64,000 nucleotides of DNA from Symsagittifera roscoffensis (lineage: Eukaryota > Xenacoelomorpha > Acoela > Convolutidae), in the NCBI RefSeq assembly GCF_963678635.1, contig NC_087064.1:45059346-45123345 (forward strand), in the 5' to 3' direction. Positions 11,554-22,261 of this stretch are shown piece by piece. The notes under the pieces were generated by a model. It did no database searches. It was not told the origin of the DNA and saw only the letters and a list, made by a program, of their open reading frames with translations. Position 1 is the first letter of the stretch. Each line of letters begins with the position of its first letter. The translations under genes were made by a program, and so were the position numbers.

Positions 11554-13956
11554 CTAACACTTCTGCTCTTCTACACTCTCTTTGCAACAATGTAGAGGAT
11601 CTACGTTAGTTTCCCTATTTCTCCAGAAGCTATTGTGGAGGCACAACGTCACGTTTCTCTCCAGGTCTTCCTTCAACATTTCTTCTCCTTCTCTCCCGTC
11701 ACATTCACTTGTTCTAGAAGTTCTCTTCACGGCGGTGGTCACTGCATTCCGATGAGTAACAAAAGCTTGCTTGAAAGCTCCTGCTCCAATGTCTAGCTGA
11801 TACGCACTGTATACTCTGCTGTGCTTCGACATATGCTCCTTGACATACTTGTACCACCATGCAGTCATGTTGGCTCTAAACTATGGCATCAGTCGTCTCC
11901 TGGCCCATATTTTCTTCTTTCTATCGGAATGTTCAGGTTTTTGCACATTGTCTCGATAAGATCTATATCTTTTAGACAATCAAGTTCCTGTAATTGTTCT
12001 TTCGTCGTCATCTGCTGTCAATTTTTCCCTTTACATGAGCTTTCAGCCATCAAATTGCCGTCATAACTCCAATTATCACCATGATTGTTTCGGCACTGAG
12101 AAAGCTTGGTCAACAATAGTCCTCGTACTCTTCACATCCACTGCCACAAAGTGTACTGGGTATCGGCTTTTGCACATCGGAGCCAACTTCGATCCTACTT
12201 GATATCGCGCTCCCCAAGGTCTGCGATGAGTTTCACTCTGCCGAATGTTCATCTCTGCATCTATAGCTTCTCTCCATTTTCCAATGTACTTCTTTTCAGT
12301 TTGTAACAATCCCGGAAAAACTTCTATGCTGATGGCTGTGACCATCTCATGCTTTTGTTCTAGATTCAATAGTGACTCTAAAGAACCAAATATGCTGTAG
12401 AACCCTAGCTCAGTCACTATATTCACCTCAGTTCATCCGTAGCAATCTGCAATTAGTTCCGTTTCAGGTTCAACCCAGTCCTCTGGTCCCCAGCCAGGCA
12501 ACTCCACGTTGTTTCCTCTGTTGCTCTTGGAGGCTGATGTCAGCTAGTTAAAAACGATGTTCAGGTCACGCAAGTTGCAGTCTGAATTCAGCTCTCTCTG
12601 CACGTCCTGTGTCGCCGGCATTATCAAATCAGCATTGAGACTCGGGCACCGTGACGGTTTCATCAGCTCCTACACCACCATCAGGCTCGTTCTCAGTATT
12701 TCATCCGAGAATCCCAATCCAAATACTACTCGGTTGTCGGATCTTGACACTGAAGGTGCAGTCACCTTTTCTTCCAACACAAGTCCCATCGTAGCCTGCT
12801 GATTAGCAGCTATCCCTTTTGTCGCAATTCTTGACATCCAGAATCTTAGCAACACTGCTGTTCGTAGTCGAAGAAATAATCGCGTATGTATTCATTGATG
12901 AAAGGATTGTATGCCATCCCTACGATTCCAGACACATAACTGTATGACTTTCTCCTGATTGTTCCACAATACTCACTGGACTTCAGCAGTGCTCCCATGG
13001 ATTCCTTTGTAAGTCTTAGCTCCTTCTTCGAGAGTCTTTGTTTTTCATCAACTTTCTTCATCAGTTCCAACTCTACCGGCTCTTTCATATTTGCTCGCAT
13101 CGGTTTACTTTGATGTATGTCTAAAAGTGCTTGCAAGAGCAAAATTTTTGCTCGATCCTTGCCTTCTGTCAGCGTCTTGGCACAAGTATTCATTGCTGGT
13201 ACCGATATTTGTTCTAACATGAATCGAATGAAGCAGAGAGCGTCTGTGCGTTTCGCATACGATACTGTCGCTCTTTCTTGGGTCATTAGGCCTCTCACAC
13301 TCGTCATCTAGATCACCTTCTCTTCCTTCGATCTCTTCCTTCTTTCTGAGTCATACTCTTCCCTTGTTAATCCAGTCATGCACCAAGCGAACCTAAGTTG
13401 TAGCTCCATCCTTACGTAAGGTATCACTATCAGAGCGTGTGTTTTCGGGGTGGTTCTCTTTTCTTCTTCGAAGTGCCGTACCACCACCGCTCTCCACGGT
13501 AAGCTAATTAATTGGTCTATGCATTTCAGAGGAGACCAACGTTCTGTGTGCTTTCTGTTTCATCGTCGTTCCCTGTATCATTTCCTCTAGATAACACTCC
13601 ATAACACCTTTGTATTCTGAAGCAATTAGGTGTCCTCTAGCCGAGTTTCTGTATTCCACCATCTCCATGTATCCATCAGCGGGCTCGTCGATCGGGACGG
13701 TTTCCGATACTGTCAGTCGGTTATATTCAATTGGGATTAGCTGTCCAAAGACGCTCCCCTTTCCACGACTCATGCAAGATGGTCTAAAATCTCGTAGGGT
13801 AGTCTCTCCACACTGGCTAAGAATTTCCTTTTCTAGTGTCGCTCCAGTCAGAGTGCGGTCACTCCTCTTAGTTTTATAACTGACTGATCTTAGTCCTGCC
13901 ATGAGGATGGATGGCACCATTGTTACATCGGTCAGTTTTCTATCTGTGCCAGGCAA
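11554..13956 (-). other. ORF3 C-terminal region, no recognised domain
   Basis: This region comprises frames 13956-13504, 13307-12846, 12855-12670, 12426-12076 and 11868-11554. The most protein-like part is 13307-12846: helical, with a basic KKVDEKQRLSKKELRLTKES stretch, ending in an aromatic run (NPFINEYIRDYFFDYEQ). 12426-12076 has the balanced composition of a soluble protein. Breaks fall about every 100-150 codons. I do not recognise a family. The coding direction is supported by the absence of comparable plus-strand frames and by continuity with the N-terminal half. Confidence 0.5.
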
Positions 13957-13999
13957 TCAATCGTCGCCTTGTCCCATATCTATGACTTCTTCGACACGC

Positions 14000-15809
14000 T
14001 TTCGCTTGGCTGAAATGACAGCTTTAACTGAGATCTCAGAGTCTACTTTTGCTTTTTCAGTTTTCCTCAATGTCACTTTGCTGCCAAATTTCATCTTCAT
14101 GTCATTGATTTTGTCAATCATCATTTTGATTACATCGTTCCTTTTCGGGTTCTTGACAGGTACACTACTTCACCATTGCCTTCTTGCTGCGCAGCCTTTA
14201 TGGGAGAATTCACTTCATTTTCGTCAGTGGCCGAATCAACTAAGAACTCGCTCAATCTCCCTTAGAATTCATCTAACTTGTCAAGGATCTCTCCCATCAA
14301 TGGTCTGTTGAGACCTGTTTTAACTATTGACTGAGTCCCGTAGCACTGAACTACCGTCCAGACCTCTTCCTTGAAGGCAACTCTGTCCATGTTATACCCT
14401 GACCTTTTTTCATGGTCTTTGTGGTGTAGTTCCCACTCTTATTCTGGCAAAATCCACAAGAAAGGTACTCGGGCAGTGCCTTTTATTCTTCTTCTCTTCG
14501 GAGACTCCATTAAAAGTTTCGTTTCGGTAGTTTTAAACTTACCAGCAGAGCTGCTTTACGGCAAATTTTGGCTTAGATCCATGAAGGCAGACGGAGGTTC
14601 CAGCATGGAAGTTTAATCCTCTGCTGGCTCAGTCGTTCCTTCTAACGTTTCTGTCCCGAGTTCAAAGTCGCCTAGGAAATTGAATTCTAGGCTAGACATC
14701 CCACATTTGAAGCCTTTTGGTCATCCTTTCCTGCTTGATCAGGATCCTGCTGCATAGGTTCTTCCGATCGACGGTCTTCTCCCTCCTTGTTGTCTCGTTT
14801 CTGATTCCTCCCTGAATTCGAAAGGTCCTGCTCTTCACTCCTTGTCCCGTCTGGAAACTCTGGTATTACTAGCCTGCCAGCTGACTTGTCTTCTTCTTCT
14901 CCGTGCTTTATCTTGACTTCTTTACAGCTGAAGGCTGCTAGTGCAGTCCTCGTCAATAGTTTCCCGCTTATCGCTAATTCCGGTTTCACGTTCATTACGA
15001 TTAGCGCGGCTTCCTGCAGTTCCGCCTTGCCTCTCATGTTCATTGGCGCCAGGTCCAATTTCGCCCACTCTTCCTCAAATCTTCCAGTCTTGCGAGTGGC
15101 TGCATTAGTCATTCGTCTCCTCGTCGATTCATCCATGTATGCAAACTGCGTGTATTGCCTTACGGCAGCGTTCCTGCCCACGAGGCACGGGTCCATCGTC
15201 TCAGAGAACTTCGCCATCCTCCTTTCATTTATTTTAAAGGCTCTTAACCTGGAAGTTTTTACTACGAAGTCTGCTCCGAGCAACATCCTTCTGATATTGG
15301 ATTTCAGGTATTTCCTCTGGCAGCTTCTTGTAGTCGCCCCAGCTTTTTGTCTTTTCTCTCACTTTGTGGTACGAGGACATTGAACAAGGAATTTTCGTCG
15401 TTTCGCCATTCGTCTTGTTATAGGGCCTAAAGTTCCAGAGTTTTGGGAACACTTCGATATGCACTCTGTCTACTTCACTCATTTGGTCACGGAAATGATC
15501 ATCAAAGTTTATTCCTGTAATCTCTGGCTCTGATATCTCTGCGAACAGCAAATCTTCGCTCATCAATTCTTGTAACACATTTTGCTCACACCAATGGAGG
15601 GCGCTACCATCCACTGCTGAAATGAGGTTCAGGTGCAACACCGACTTTCTATACGCGTCCACCTTAACGTCAGGGGATGCAAATTTTACTGCAGGACCGT
15701 ATATCACCGTCACAAATTCCGTGGTTCCCCTGGTTAACGCCAAGGGATCGGTCCTGATAGCCAGGTCCAAGTCAGTCAATACGGGTATGCCTCCTGCATG
15801 ACATGGCAC
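14000..15809 (-). other. ORF3 central region, no recognised domain
   Basis: 15809-15234 (191 codons) and 15286-14687 (199 codons) are the longest clean stretches here. Both look like soluble, mixed alpha/beta protein: LTDLDLAIRTDPLALTRGTTEFVTV in two parts, then an acidic and lysine-rich tail ending in DDQKASNVG. The overlap of the two frames near 15234-15286 marks a frameshift. From 14690 down to 14000 the reading continues in one frame with about four stops, including a basic cluster (SPKRRRIKG) that could be a nuclear localisation signal. The plus-strand frames over the same DNA are shadows. Confidence 0.5.
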
Positions 15810-15989
15810 ATCTTCTTCTTTTTCAATAGTTTCGTCTTCTCCTGTTCCAAAGCGATTCCGCTGTAGGAGTTATTGGATTAGAGTATATCTCAGATCTCTT
15901 ACTTTGGTCAATGAGTCCGTGGATCTCTTCATTTCGCCAGGAAGGACGCGATTCATCCTGCTCCTAACCCTTCTAACATGCTGTCGGTC

Positions 15990-17000
15990 CTATCTTAGCG
16001 TTCTTCTCCCCATAGATTCTGCATCCAGAAAGTTTCAAGAGTACCTTGTCATATCTAGTTCACGAGTTAGTCTGAATTCTCTGCCGCATTCGCTGCTAGG
16101 TTCAACTCTTCCACCATGTAGGCGTGAATCTTCTTGATCATCGCCGGGCCTCGCTCGAAAGCGTCCGCGCCCAATGCTGCTACTCGAGGACTCAAGTGAA
16201 GCTACTTGTTGCCCTCTTGTTTCCTTCGCAAAACCATCGCTTCCAACTGAGCTTTCGTTTCTTCGAAGTTCTGCTTCTTCTCTCGTTCTTCTTTTATCTC
16301 CATTACTCTGAATCACAAGTCATTGGCCATCGCCACTATCACTCGACGATCATCGTTGATTCCTGGCTTTAATTTGAGCTGCCTTCTGAAATTGGACATT
16401 TCCAACCCCAACACCTCATCCAGTACTGGCATGTTTAGCAAATGGTCTTTGAACCCTCTTATGGCGTTTGAGATGTCCGGCCAGACTGCCGGCAATTCTG
16501 CCCTAAGTGGTCTCAGAATTTTTGCTTCCACTTCGTTGTTCGGAGCAAATATGAGAACATCATACTTCCCCTCTGAGAGTAGTGCCACCATTGCGTACAC
16601 AAATTTCAAACCATCCGGGAGATGTGCATATCCCAAAGACAACGCAAATACATCTTTCGGTGTTATTTTTAGGAAAAACCTTCTTTCAGCGTATCCATTG
16701 TTTCGCCCATCGATTCGAGGATATCCTTTATTTGGCCATACTGCGTCCTCCGCCGTTGTAGGCTCTCTGAGTCTGCTCAGGAAACCCTACAGTCGAGATG
16801 GTCATTGATGCCGGCATATACGATCGTGATCGGGTTCATTTTCGTTTGTCGTTGTATCCCGATCGCCATTAACACCGACTGCATCAGGTCCAGGTCGATC
16901 ACTGCCAGCATTATAACGTCAGGCCAAAACAGAGACTTGGAGGTATGCGCAAATTACGAATTCGCGACTATCAAAATCTTTGCTTTTCTCACTTCCACTT
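15990..17000 (-). other. ORF3 second SGNH-like block
   Basis: The minus-strand reading contains ITIVYAGINDHL at about 16840-16800, a hydrophobic strand followed by GxND, the block III signature of SGNH hydrolases. It is followed after a frameshift by 16642-16313 (AHLPDGLKFVYAMVALLSEGKYDVLIFAP), a helix-strand alternation, and then by a frame over 16320-15990 reading LHLSPRVAALGADAFERG. I see no GDS or DxxH block, so it may be a degenerate or structural domain. The separate 94-codon minus frame at 16316-16035 is a shadow of this reading. Confidence 0.4.
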
Positions 17001-17760
17001 TATCGTACGCCGCAAAGATAGTCTCGTCCTTCCTAATCATCGTCATCCCACCATATCTCTGAACATCGCCTTCTTGAGTCACCTGTTTCGGGTAAGCTCT
17101 TTCTTTCACGTGAGATGGATGTGCTCGTACCTGTTTGAACTTTTTCACATCATTTTCTATCGGTGCCCTCGTTGTCAAGGATCTTCCGGGTCTTTCTTCT
17201 CGATTTCCTTCGTCATGATTCATTTTCACGTCCTGCAAAGGTCTCGCATTTACTGGACTCATTGTGTTGTTTGGGGGCAGTCCCTCTAAATTGGCAAATC
17301 TTATGGCGGTCGTGGAGCTGAAGTTAATGCTAGCTGCTATCAACCAGTCCACACCTGCGATTGAGTATAGTCCGTTCACAGAGAGCCTAGCTCCATTCAG
17401 CATCCTCATAGCGGCGGCCGCAAACTTCACTATTTGAAGATTCAATTTCATCAGGTCTTGTTTATAGACATACCAGGGGGAAGGTATGAGCCTCGACCAC
17501 ATCCGAGAACTTCTGTCTGGACGTCGCTTTTCTCGGCTTGTACTCGTTGTTTCCGATCTTGAGGTGCCTGATGTCGTGTCCGTTGTTGAGTTGACAGGTC
17601 CGAATCTTCGTCGCGGATGGATGGGCCTCCTCACTGACGCCTCGCCCAGTCGGTCCAGTACGTCCGTTCTTTGCCCCGGCTCGCTGGAGCTCTGCGGCAC
17701 CTGGGGCAATGCTGGGACTGATCCCAGACGTGTCTTTAGATTAGGAGGCACAAAGGCCAA
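16954..17760 (-). other. ORF3 Pro/Ser/Arg-rich linker
   Basis: This is the longest open stretch of ORF3 (268 codons). It begins in a low-complexity proline/serine/arginine region (PALPQVPQSSSEPGQR, RRPIHPRRRFGPV, SETTSTSREKRRPDRSS). It then becomes folded-looking around LMKLNLQIVKFAAAAMRMLNG and IAGVDWLIAASINFSS. It joins the two SGNH-type regions and has no recognised family. Confidence 0.5.
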
Positions 17761-17849
17761 AATTGCCGGCTCATTCGTGGTTTCCTCCCTCCTCAGTACT
17801 CCGTATCAAGGAGTTCGACCTCTAGTTCATCTAGTCGCTCCTGGAAGAC

Positions 17850-18400
17850 ACGGTTCATCCAGGCTTGTTTCTCTATACTGTCAAAACGGACTCAATCTGT
17901 AGTGAATCTGGCCTGATGCATGGCTCTCAGCTCATGTTCTAAATCCATGAGGATCATCCGCCTAGCATTGCGAGTCGCCAAATTTTTCATTATGCTATTT
18001 CATCTGATGACCCTTTCGTTGTGACTCCTTCCTGTCGGCGTTCGCGTGCTCATCGGGACGGTGCAGACGGTCAGTACCGCGCACTTAAATTTCTGCCAGA
18101 GTAAAGAGGCATACCATCATTGATTCCGATTGCGCTTCTTCCTCGTCCGAGCTCCTGGAGACATTATTCGTGCCTATTAAGATCCTTTTACTGGGAATCT
18201 TCCGGAGTTCATCAGCTCCACCATTTGATAAAGCTGGGCTATCGTGGCGCCTCCAAAGGCCATTACTGTGGTGATCCACGATCCATGAGGTCCTCAAGTT
18301 CTGTAGAACTCTCACCAAAATGTCGCCCAGTATCAAATGTGATATCCCGAGCGGCGGTTGCTCCATGTTTACTACTGGACTCCAGGTCGATCGATTGAAA
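17850..18400 (-). other. ORF3 SGNH (GDSL-type) hydrolase domain, catalytic residues lost
   Basis: SGNH hydrolases are esterases/lipases with a Ser-Asp-His triad. On the minus strand, block I reads HLILGDILVRVL (GDI at 18327-18319), so the nucleophile Ser of GDS is replaced by Ile. Block III reads ILIGTNNVS (IGTNN at 18177-18163), with the expected Gly and Asn. Block V reads TTD-stop-VRFDS at 17900-17880: the DxxH aspartate remains (17897-17895), the next codon is TGA, and the His position is Arg (CGT). A frameshift lies near 18085. The fold assignment rests on three blocks in the right order and spacing. This copy could not be catalytic. Confidence 0.65.
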
Positions 18401-18568
18401 CATGCTCCCATATCCGTGTCTAGAACTCCTGTAAAAAGGTTCTTTACCTGGTTGTTCTTCTGTATATCAAACACGCGGGACACTTTTTTAATCTGCACTT
18501 CCCTTATTTTCTTGTGTGGGATTTTTGAGGTCTTCATCGGTCTCGTTGTGGTGTCAGCTCCCGTCCCC

Positions 18569-19304
18569 TCATCGTTTCCTGAGCTCCACTCTGCCTGTAT
18601 CGTCGATTGCTCCATAGGGTGCAGTCACCCCGGAACCTGGCACACTCCTGTTGGTTACAAGTCGTCCAGCTGTTTCTATCAGCTTCTGCACCGTCTGCTT
18701 CACGACTGGATCACCTAGGCTGTCACTCGGGTCCGGGACCGTTACTCTGCCGGCTGGTGTCGGAACTCGTACATCTGTCGTCTGTCTTAGTTCTCGAGGC
18801 GTTAGAACCTCCATCAGGTATTGTTCCTTCCCCTGTTGTCGTGATGCCAGCCGCTCCGATCGCTCCTTATTCTCTCGCCTAAAGCGTTCTATTTCCTCGC
18901 CTTGCTTCTTATTGCAATCCTCAAACAGTTTTTTTTCCCACATGTCTCTGTTCTCTTTAAAACTGAGTAAGGTTTTGGTCACTGAATCCGGTTCCTTTTT
19001 CGTTTCACTTAGATCTTGCATCTTCTCGTTCGTTTGGACTTCCTCTTCTACTCTCCCCCTTTTTGGTGTCATAGCTGCTCTCAGTTGTGAACTAGACAAG
19101 TATGCCTCGCTGTTCATCTCCTGATGCATCCTTCTCAATCCAGGCCTAAGCTTGGTCGGGAGAGGCATCTCACCTGGTTGGTAGGTCCTGGAACTTCCCA
19201 ATCCAGGCTCGTTCACCAAGTCAGTTCCTGAGAGAGCCCCGTTTCTCTACCTCATAACCGTTATGTTCGGCGATCAGGTACTCCTTGTTGTCCATATGCG
19301 GCCA
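18569..19304 (-). other. ORF3 charged coiled-coil-like region
   Basis: The 216-codon stretch contains a long run rich in Glu, Lys and Arg (ETKKEPDSVTKTLLSFKEN, KKLFEDCNKKQGEEIERFR, ENKERSERLASRQQGKEQY) with spacing suited to a coiled coil. It lies just upstream of the SGNH domain. ORF1 proteins of LINEs have a comparable arrangement, but here the position is downstream of a Gypsy pol. Confidence 0.55.
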
Positions 19305-19496
19305 TCAATAAGACTTCCGTTGGGCGGTCCCAACGGTTGTCGTGAAAATGTTTATTAAGGCGACCGGCAACATGACTACCTCTGGGTCCTCCAGAGCGAA
19401 GTCTCGATCCATTAGCCGACGATAGATCGCATCTATCACCGGTCCTACATAAGCCTCCGCTAGGTCCGTCAGTTCATTCAAATCGAAGTTGTCCAT
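19305..19496 (-). other. ORF3 N-terminus and start codon
   Basis: MDNFDLNELTDLAEAYVGPV begins at ATG 19496-19494 in the context AAAAAATGG (A at -3, G at +4), a good eukaryotic start. The 63 codons are acidic and helical and show no signal peptide, so the product would begin in the cytosol. The reading then shifts frame near 19305 and resumes before 19219. Confidence 0.5.
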
Positions 19497-19860
19497 TTTT
19501 TAAAATCGGTTTTGATTATCAGTTTGTGCAATTGAAATCTGAAAAATAAATAAATGATCAATCAGGATCTAGAAAATACGTTACGGGTATCACATTTGTC
19601 AGCATTACTCCAGATTCGTGTTAAAATTAATTTAAAACAATCAGGTAAAAATGTTTTGATTCTAAATTACTTTAAAGTCAATTCATTGCTAAAATTTTGG
19701 AATTCGATGTAAGAAGGGACAGTCCAAACCTTGGGTATGTTCCTTAGTTTATCGTTCGTTCATTCGTGGTCACTATTCCTTCCACACCCAAGGTCCCAAT
19801 AACATAACACATAACAAATCACATATAACATAACACGTGCTACAGTCAACTTACACTCAG
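19497..19860 (-). other. Spacer between pol and ORF3
   Basis: An AT-rich stretch of about 365 bp with no coding signal. The plus strand has overlapping ATAACATAACAC-type short repeats near 19800-19835. A splice acceptor or internal promoter for ORF3 could lie here, but nothing decisive is visible. Confidence 0.4.
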
Positions 19861-21072
19861 CCTATACTCAAATAGTTTTTTAAATGTAAATACACCTGTA
19901 TGTTAGTACAGAAAAGATTACGTGTATCAGTGCATACAACTCCCGTGGATGCAGTCGTCCTCGTTTTGGGTCGTATACTGGAAGCGAGAGCTCGTTCAAC
20001 TCCCTCTCCACAAGGAAGTCTCTCAGTCTCGCCAAGGACCAAGTCTTCAGGGTCCACATGTTGCTTCTCCGTCGCCCTCGTCACCAAGAAGCATAGATAT
20101 TTTCCTGGTATTTGCGAACCCGCGGGAGGTGAGGCTTCGACACCTCCTATTCCTGGTCTTTCCTTCCACAGGACTTATATGGTTTTATATTCTCTCTTAA
20201 AATCTGCTGCTAACTCTGTCCTAAAACTCATGTCAGCTGTAATCGCTATTGCACAGATCCTATTTGAGCGTATAAAATCGCTATCCGTTCGTATTATGCT
20301 ACTTGAGTATTCGTTTGGCAGGTTAAAACATGACTCTACTACTCTCCCTAAGTTCGGTTCCTTATGATCCTCGCCTGATTCTGCTTCTAGGTCACCTGTT
20401 TCTCTTGCTAATTTTAATTTATTATTAAGAATTTTTCAGTGTGGGTAAGTCCTAGCCCCAATTCTCCGGATAAAAAAATCCATCGACGTCTCCGTTGATC
20501 GCATAAGAGATTTCAAGTTGTGATTGGACGCAGGAATGATTCATTGCCCTTCTGGGCAGCCCAGGAAGGATCATCCCTGTCGTTTTGTATGTATTTCATG
20601 GTCTCACGATCTACATCCTGAATTGTGACACTGGTCTCCTTTGGGTCCGATGTCATTTCATTCAGCCACTACAAGACGCGCAGGTTCGTTAACTCTCGTT
20701 CGTATGATTGCTGTCGCTCATCATCGAATTCAACCTCAGGTTTGGACCGGTCATCCTCCCCATCCTCGTCTTGGTAGTCGATTATGTCTATGTCCTGTGG
20801 GGCAAGATTTTCTTCCAGACCCATCAATTCTTCCCTATCTTCTTTAGATCTATCCTGTCCACTACGAAGTCGTCTCCGTATGGGTTGTACTTCTTCGTGA
20901 GGGTTGTCCTGTAACTCTGTCGTGTCTGTATCGGAAACAGTAGGTCTGGTTGCATTTTCTTGGGAATCTATATCTGTTCGGGGTCTTGCCAGTCCTCTTC
21001 TGCGTAGGGTAAGGTCTCTTCATCTGCTACAATTATCTCATTGGGATCCAGGTCCAGTGGTGCACTCGTTCC
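19861..21072 (-). pseudogene. Pol C-terminal tail, low complexity
   Basis: The minus-strand reading after the integrase is acidic and polar. It includes KKYNPYGDDFVVDRIDL near 20900-20850 and DEDGEDDRSKPEVEFDDE near 20790-20720, interrupted by several stops. It continues the reading of the integrase C-terminal module and is most likely the disordered tail of the polyprotein. The small plus-strand frames over 19900-20914 are shadows. Confidence 0.45.
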
Positions 21073-22261
21073 TTATTCTATGATTTCATTCCCATCATTC
21101 TTTCCCCTGGTGCCCTTTTCATTGATTTCGCAGGCAGGGTCCATCATCAGATAATCACCCTCTTCCATGTCCTCAGGTATACACCAGTCCTCTGTAGATG
21201 ATTTGTGTGGCTTAATGTTTTCAAAGTGAGAGGCTCGGCCGGTACGCAGTCTGTAAAAACCTCCCTCCTGGTGCACCTCCGTTATCATGAACAGTCCCCT
21301 CCTCTTCTTTAGGAGCTTCTTAGTCCCTTTAGGTCGTATAACGTTTTGAAATACCCATACGTAGTCTCCTACTGAGTAAGTTTTTACACTAGCTGCATTT
21401 TTATGAAACTTTTTTTCTGTCTTGCCTGTGCTTGCTGAGTATTTCGTCTAAACAAGTCGTTCAGTTCTTGTTGACGTCTAATCACATCCCTTACATAAAC
21501 TTGTGGTGATGTTTTCTTTCCTTCAAACTCTGGGTAAAAGAAAGTCAAAGGCAATTACTTTTCGTGCCCAGTCAACATCATGTGTGGAATAATTCCCGTG
21601 GTGGAGTGTTGCGTGCTGTTATGAGCTCCCATCTCTTGTGGAAGGTGTCTGTCCCAATCAGTCATGTATCTGGAACAATACACCCTCAACATCGACATCA
21701 GAGTCCGATTTTGCCTTTCCACTAAGCCGTTCGTTTGGGGATGATACGGCGTAGAATGAGCTTGAGCCACTTGAGAACGTCTCATGAGCTCTTTGTAAGT
21801 TCTCCTACAAAGGCTACTCCATTGTCTGATTGAAACGTCATTGGACATCCATCCACGTATTGATCAGATGATCACATGTCTCTTCTGCTGAGGCAGTTAT
21901 GCATGGCACGGCCTCCGCTTATTTCGTGAAGTGATCGATCATCCTCAAGAATTGATTGTAGCCACTGTCTGTCATACATATCTTCTGTTGGTCAATCTGT
22001 ACCACCTCGTTGAATTCAGATGGTTCAATCGACTGCAATGGAAATAGCACTTGGTTCTTTCACTTGTTGACAAGACAGACATGCTGCTAAACAATTTTCA
22101 CATGCCTTCTTCATCCCGGGCCATTCAAAGCGTTTCAAGTTTTTTTGATATACTTTAGCAATCCCCTGGTGGCCCATTTGATCGTGTGGTCTGAACAAAA
22201 GTTCTGTCTGATAGAGTTGCGGAAACACTATCGCATTATTTGTACAGAACTTTGTCCTCAT
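21073..22261 (-). pseudogene. Gypsy integrase, frameshifted
   Basis: Integrase inserts the element's DNA copy into the genome. Three modules appear in order on the minus strand. 22261-22025 is the zinc-binding domain (HDQMGHQG ... CLAACLSCQQ, of HHCC type). About 22010-21600 is the catalytic core: VVQIDQQKI for the first Asp, QSDNGVAF near 21843-21820 for the second, and GLVERQ for the Glu, with 35 residues between second Asp and Glu, the canonical D,D-35-E. About 21400-21190 is a C-terminal module with YSVGDYVWVFQNV, KKRRGLFMITEV and ASHFENIKPH, the GPY/F type with GLF in place of GPF. Frame changes lie within the core and there is at least one stop (in FTK-stop-AEAV). The gene is inactive. 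Confidence 0.8.

Larger units (their letters stand above)
11554..19496 (-). pseudogene. Giant third ORF of the Gypsy element (SGNH-containing), broken
   Basis: On the minus strand one protein-like reading runs for about 8 kb with scattered stops and frameshifts, starting at ATG 19496 (MDNFDLNELTDLAEAYVGPV). Frames continue across individual stops. For example, TGA at about 13957 separates EEVIDMGQGDD from PGTDRKLTDVT in the same frame, and 14690-14000 reads through with only a few stops. The order is an acidic helical N-terminus, a charged coiled-coil-like stretch, an SGNH hydrolase domain, a Pro/Ser-rich linker, a second SGNH-like block, then a long C-terminal half with no recognised domain. 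The gene lies downstream of integrase and upstream of the polypurine tract and LTR, where env-class extra ORFs of retroelements sit. I see no signal peptide or membrane segment, so it is not an obvious envelope protein. Its role is unknown. Confidence 0.65.

Noticed and set aside
14886-15383. A 165-codon plus-strand frame, hydrophobic
   Set aside because: Antisense shadow of ORF3. Hydrophobicity is what the reverse complement of an acidic, lysine-rich coding region gives.
16035-16316. A 93-codon minus-strand frame rich in Ser, Arg and Glu
   Set aside because: Another minus-strand phase over the same DNA continues the ORF3 reading (RVAALGADAFERG), so this one is a shadow.
11554-19496. Envelope gene in the env position
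   Set aside because: No signal peptide, no transmembrane anchor and no furin-like site seen; the domains look like SGNH hydrolase and coiled coil instead.
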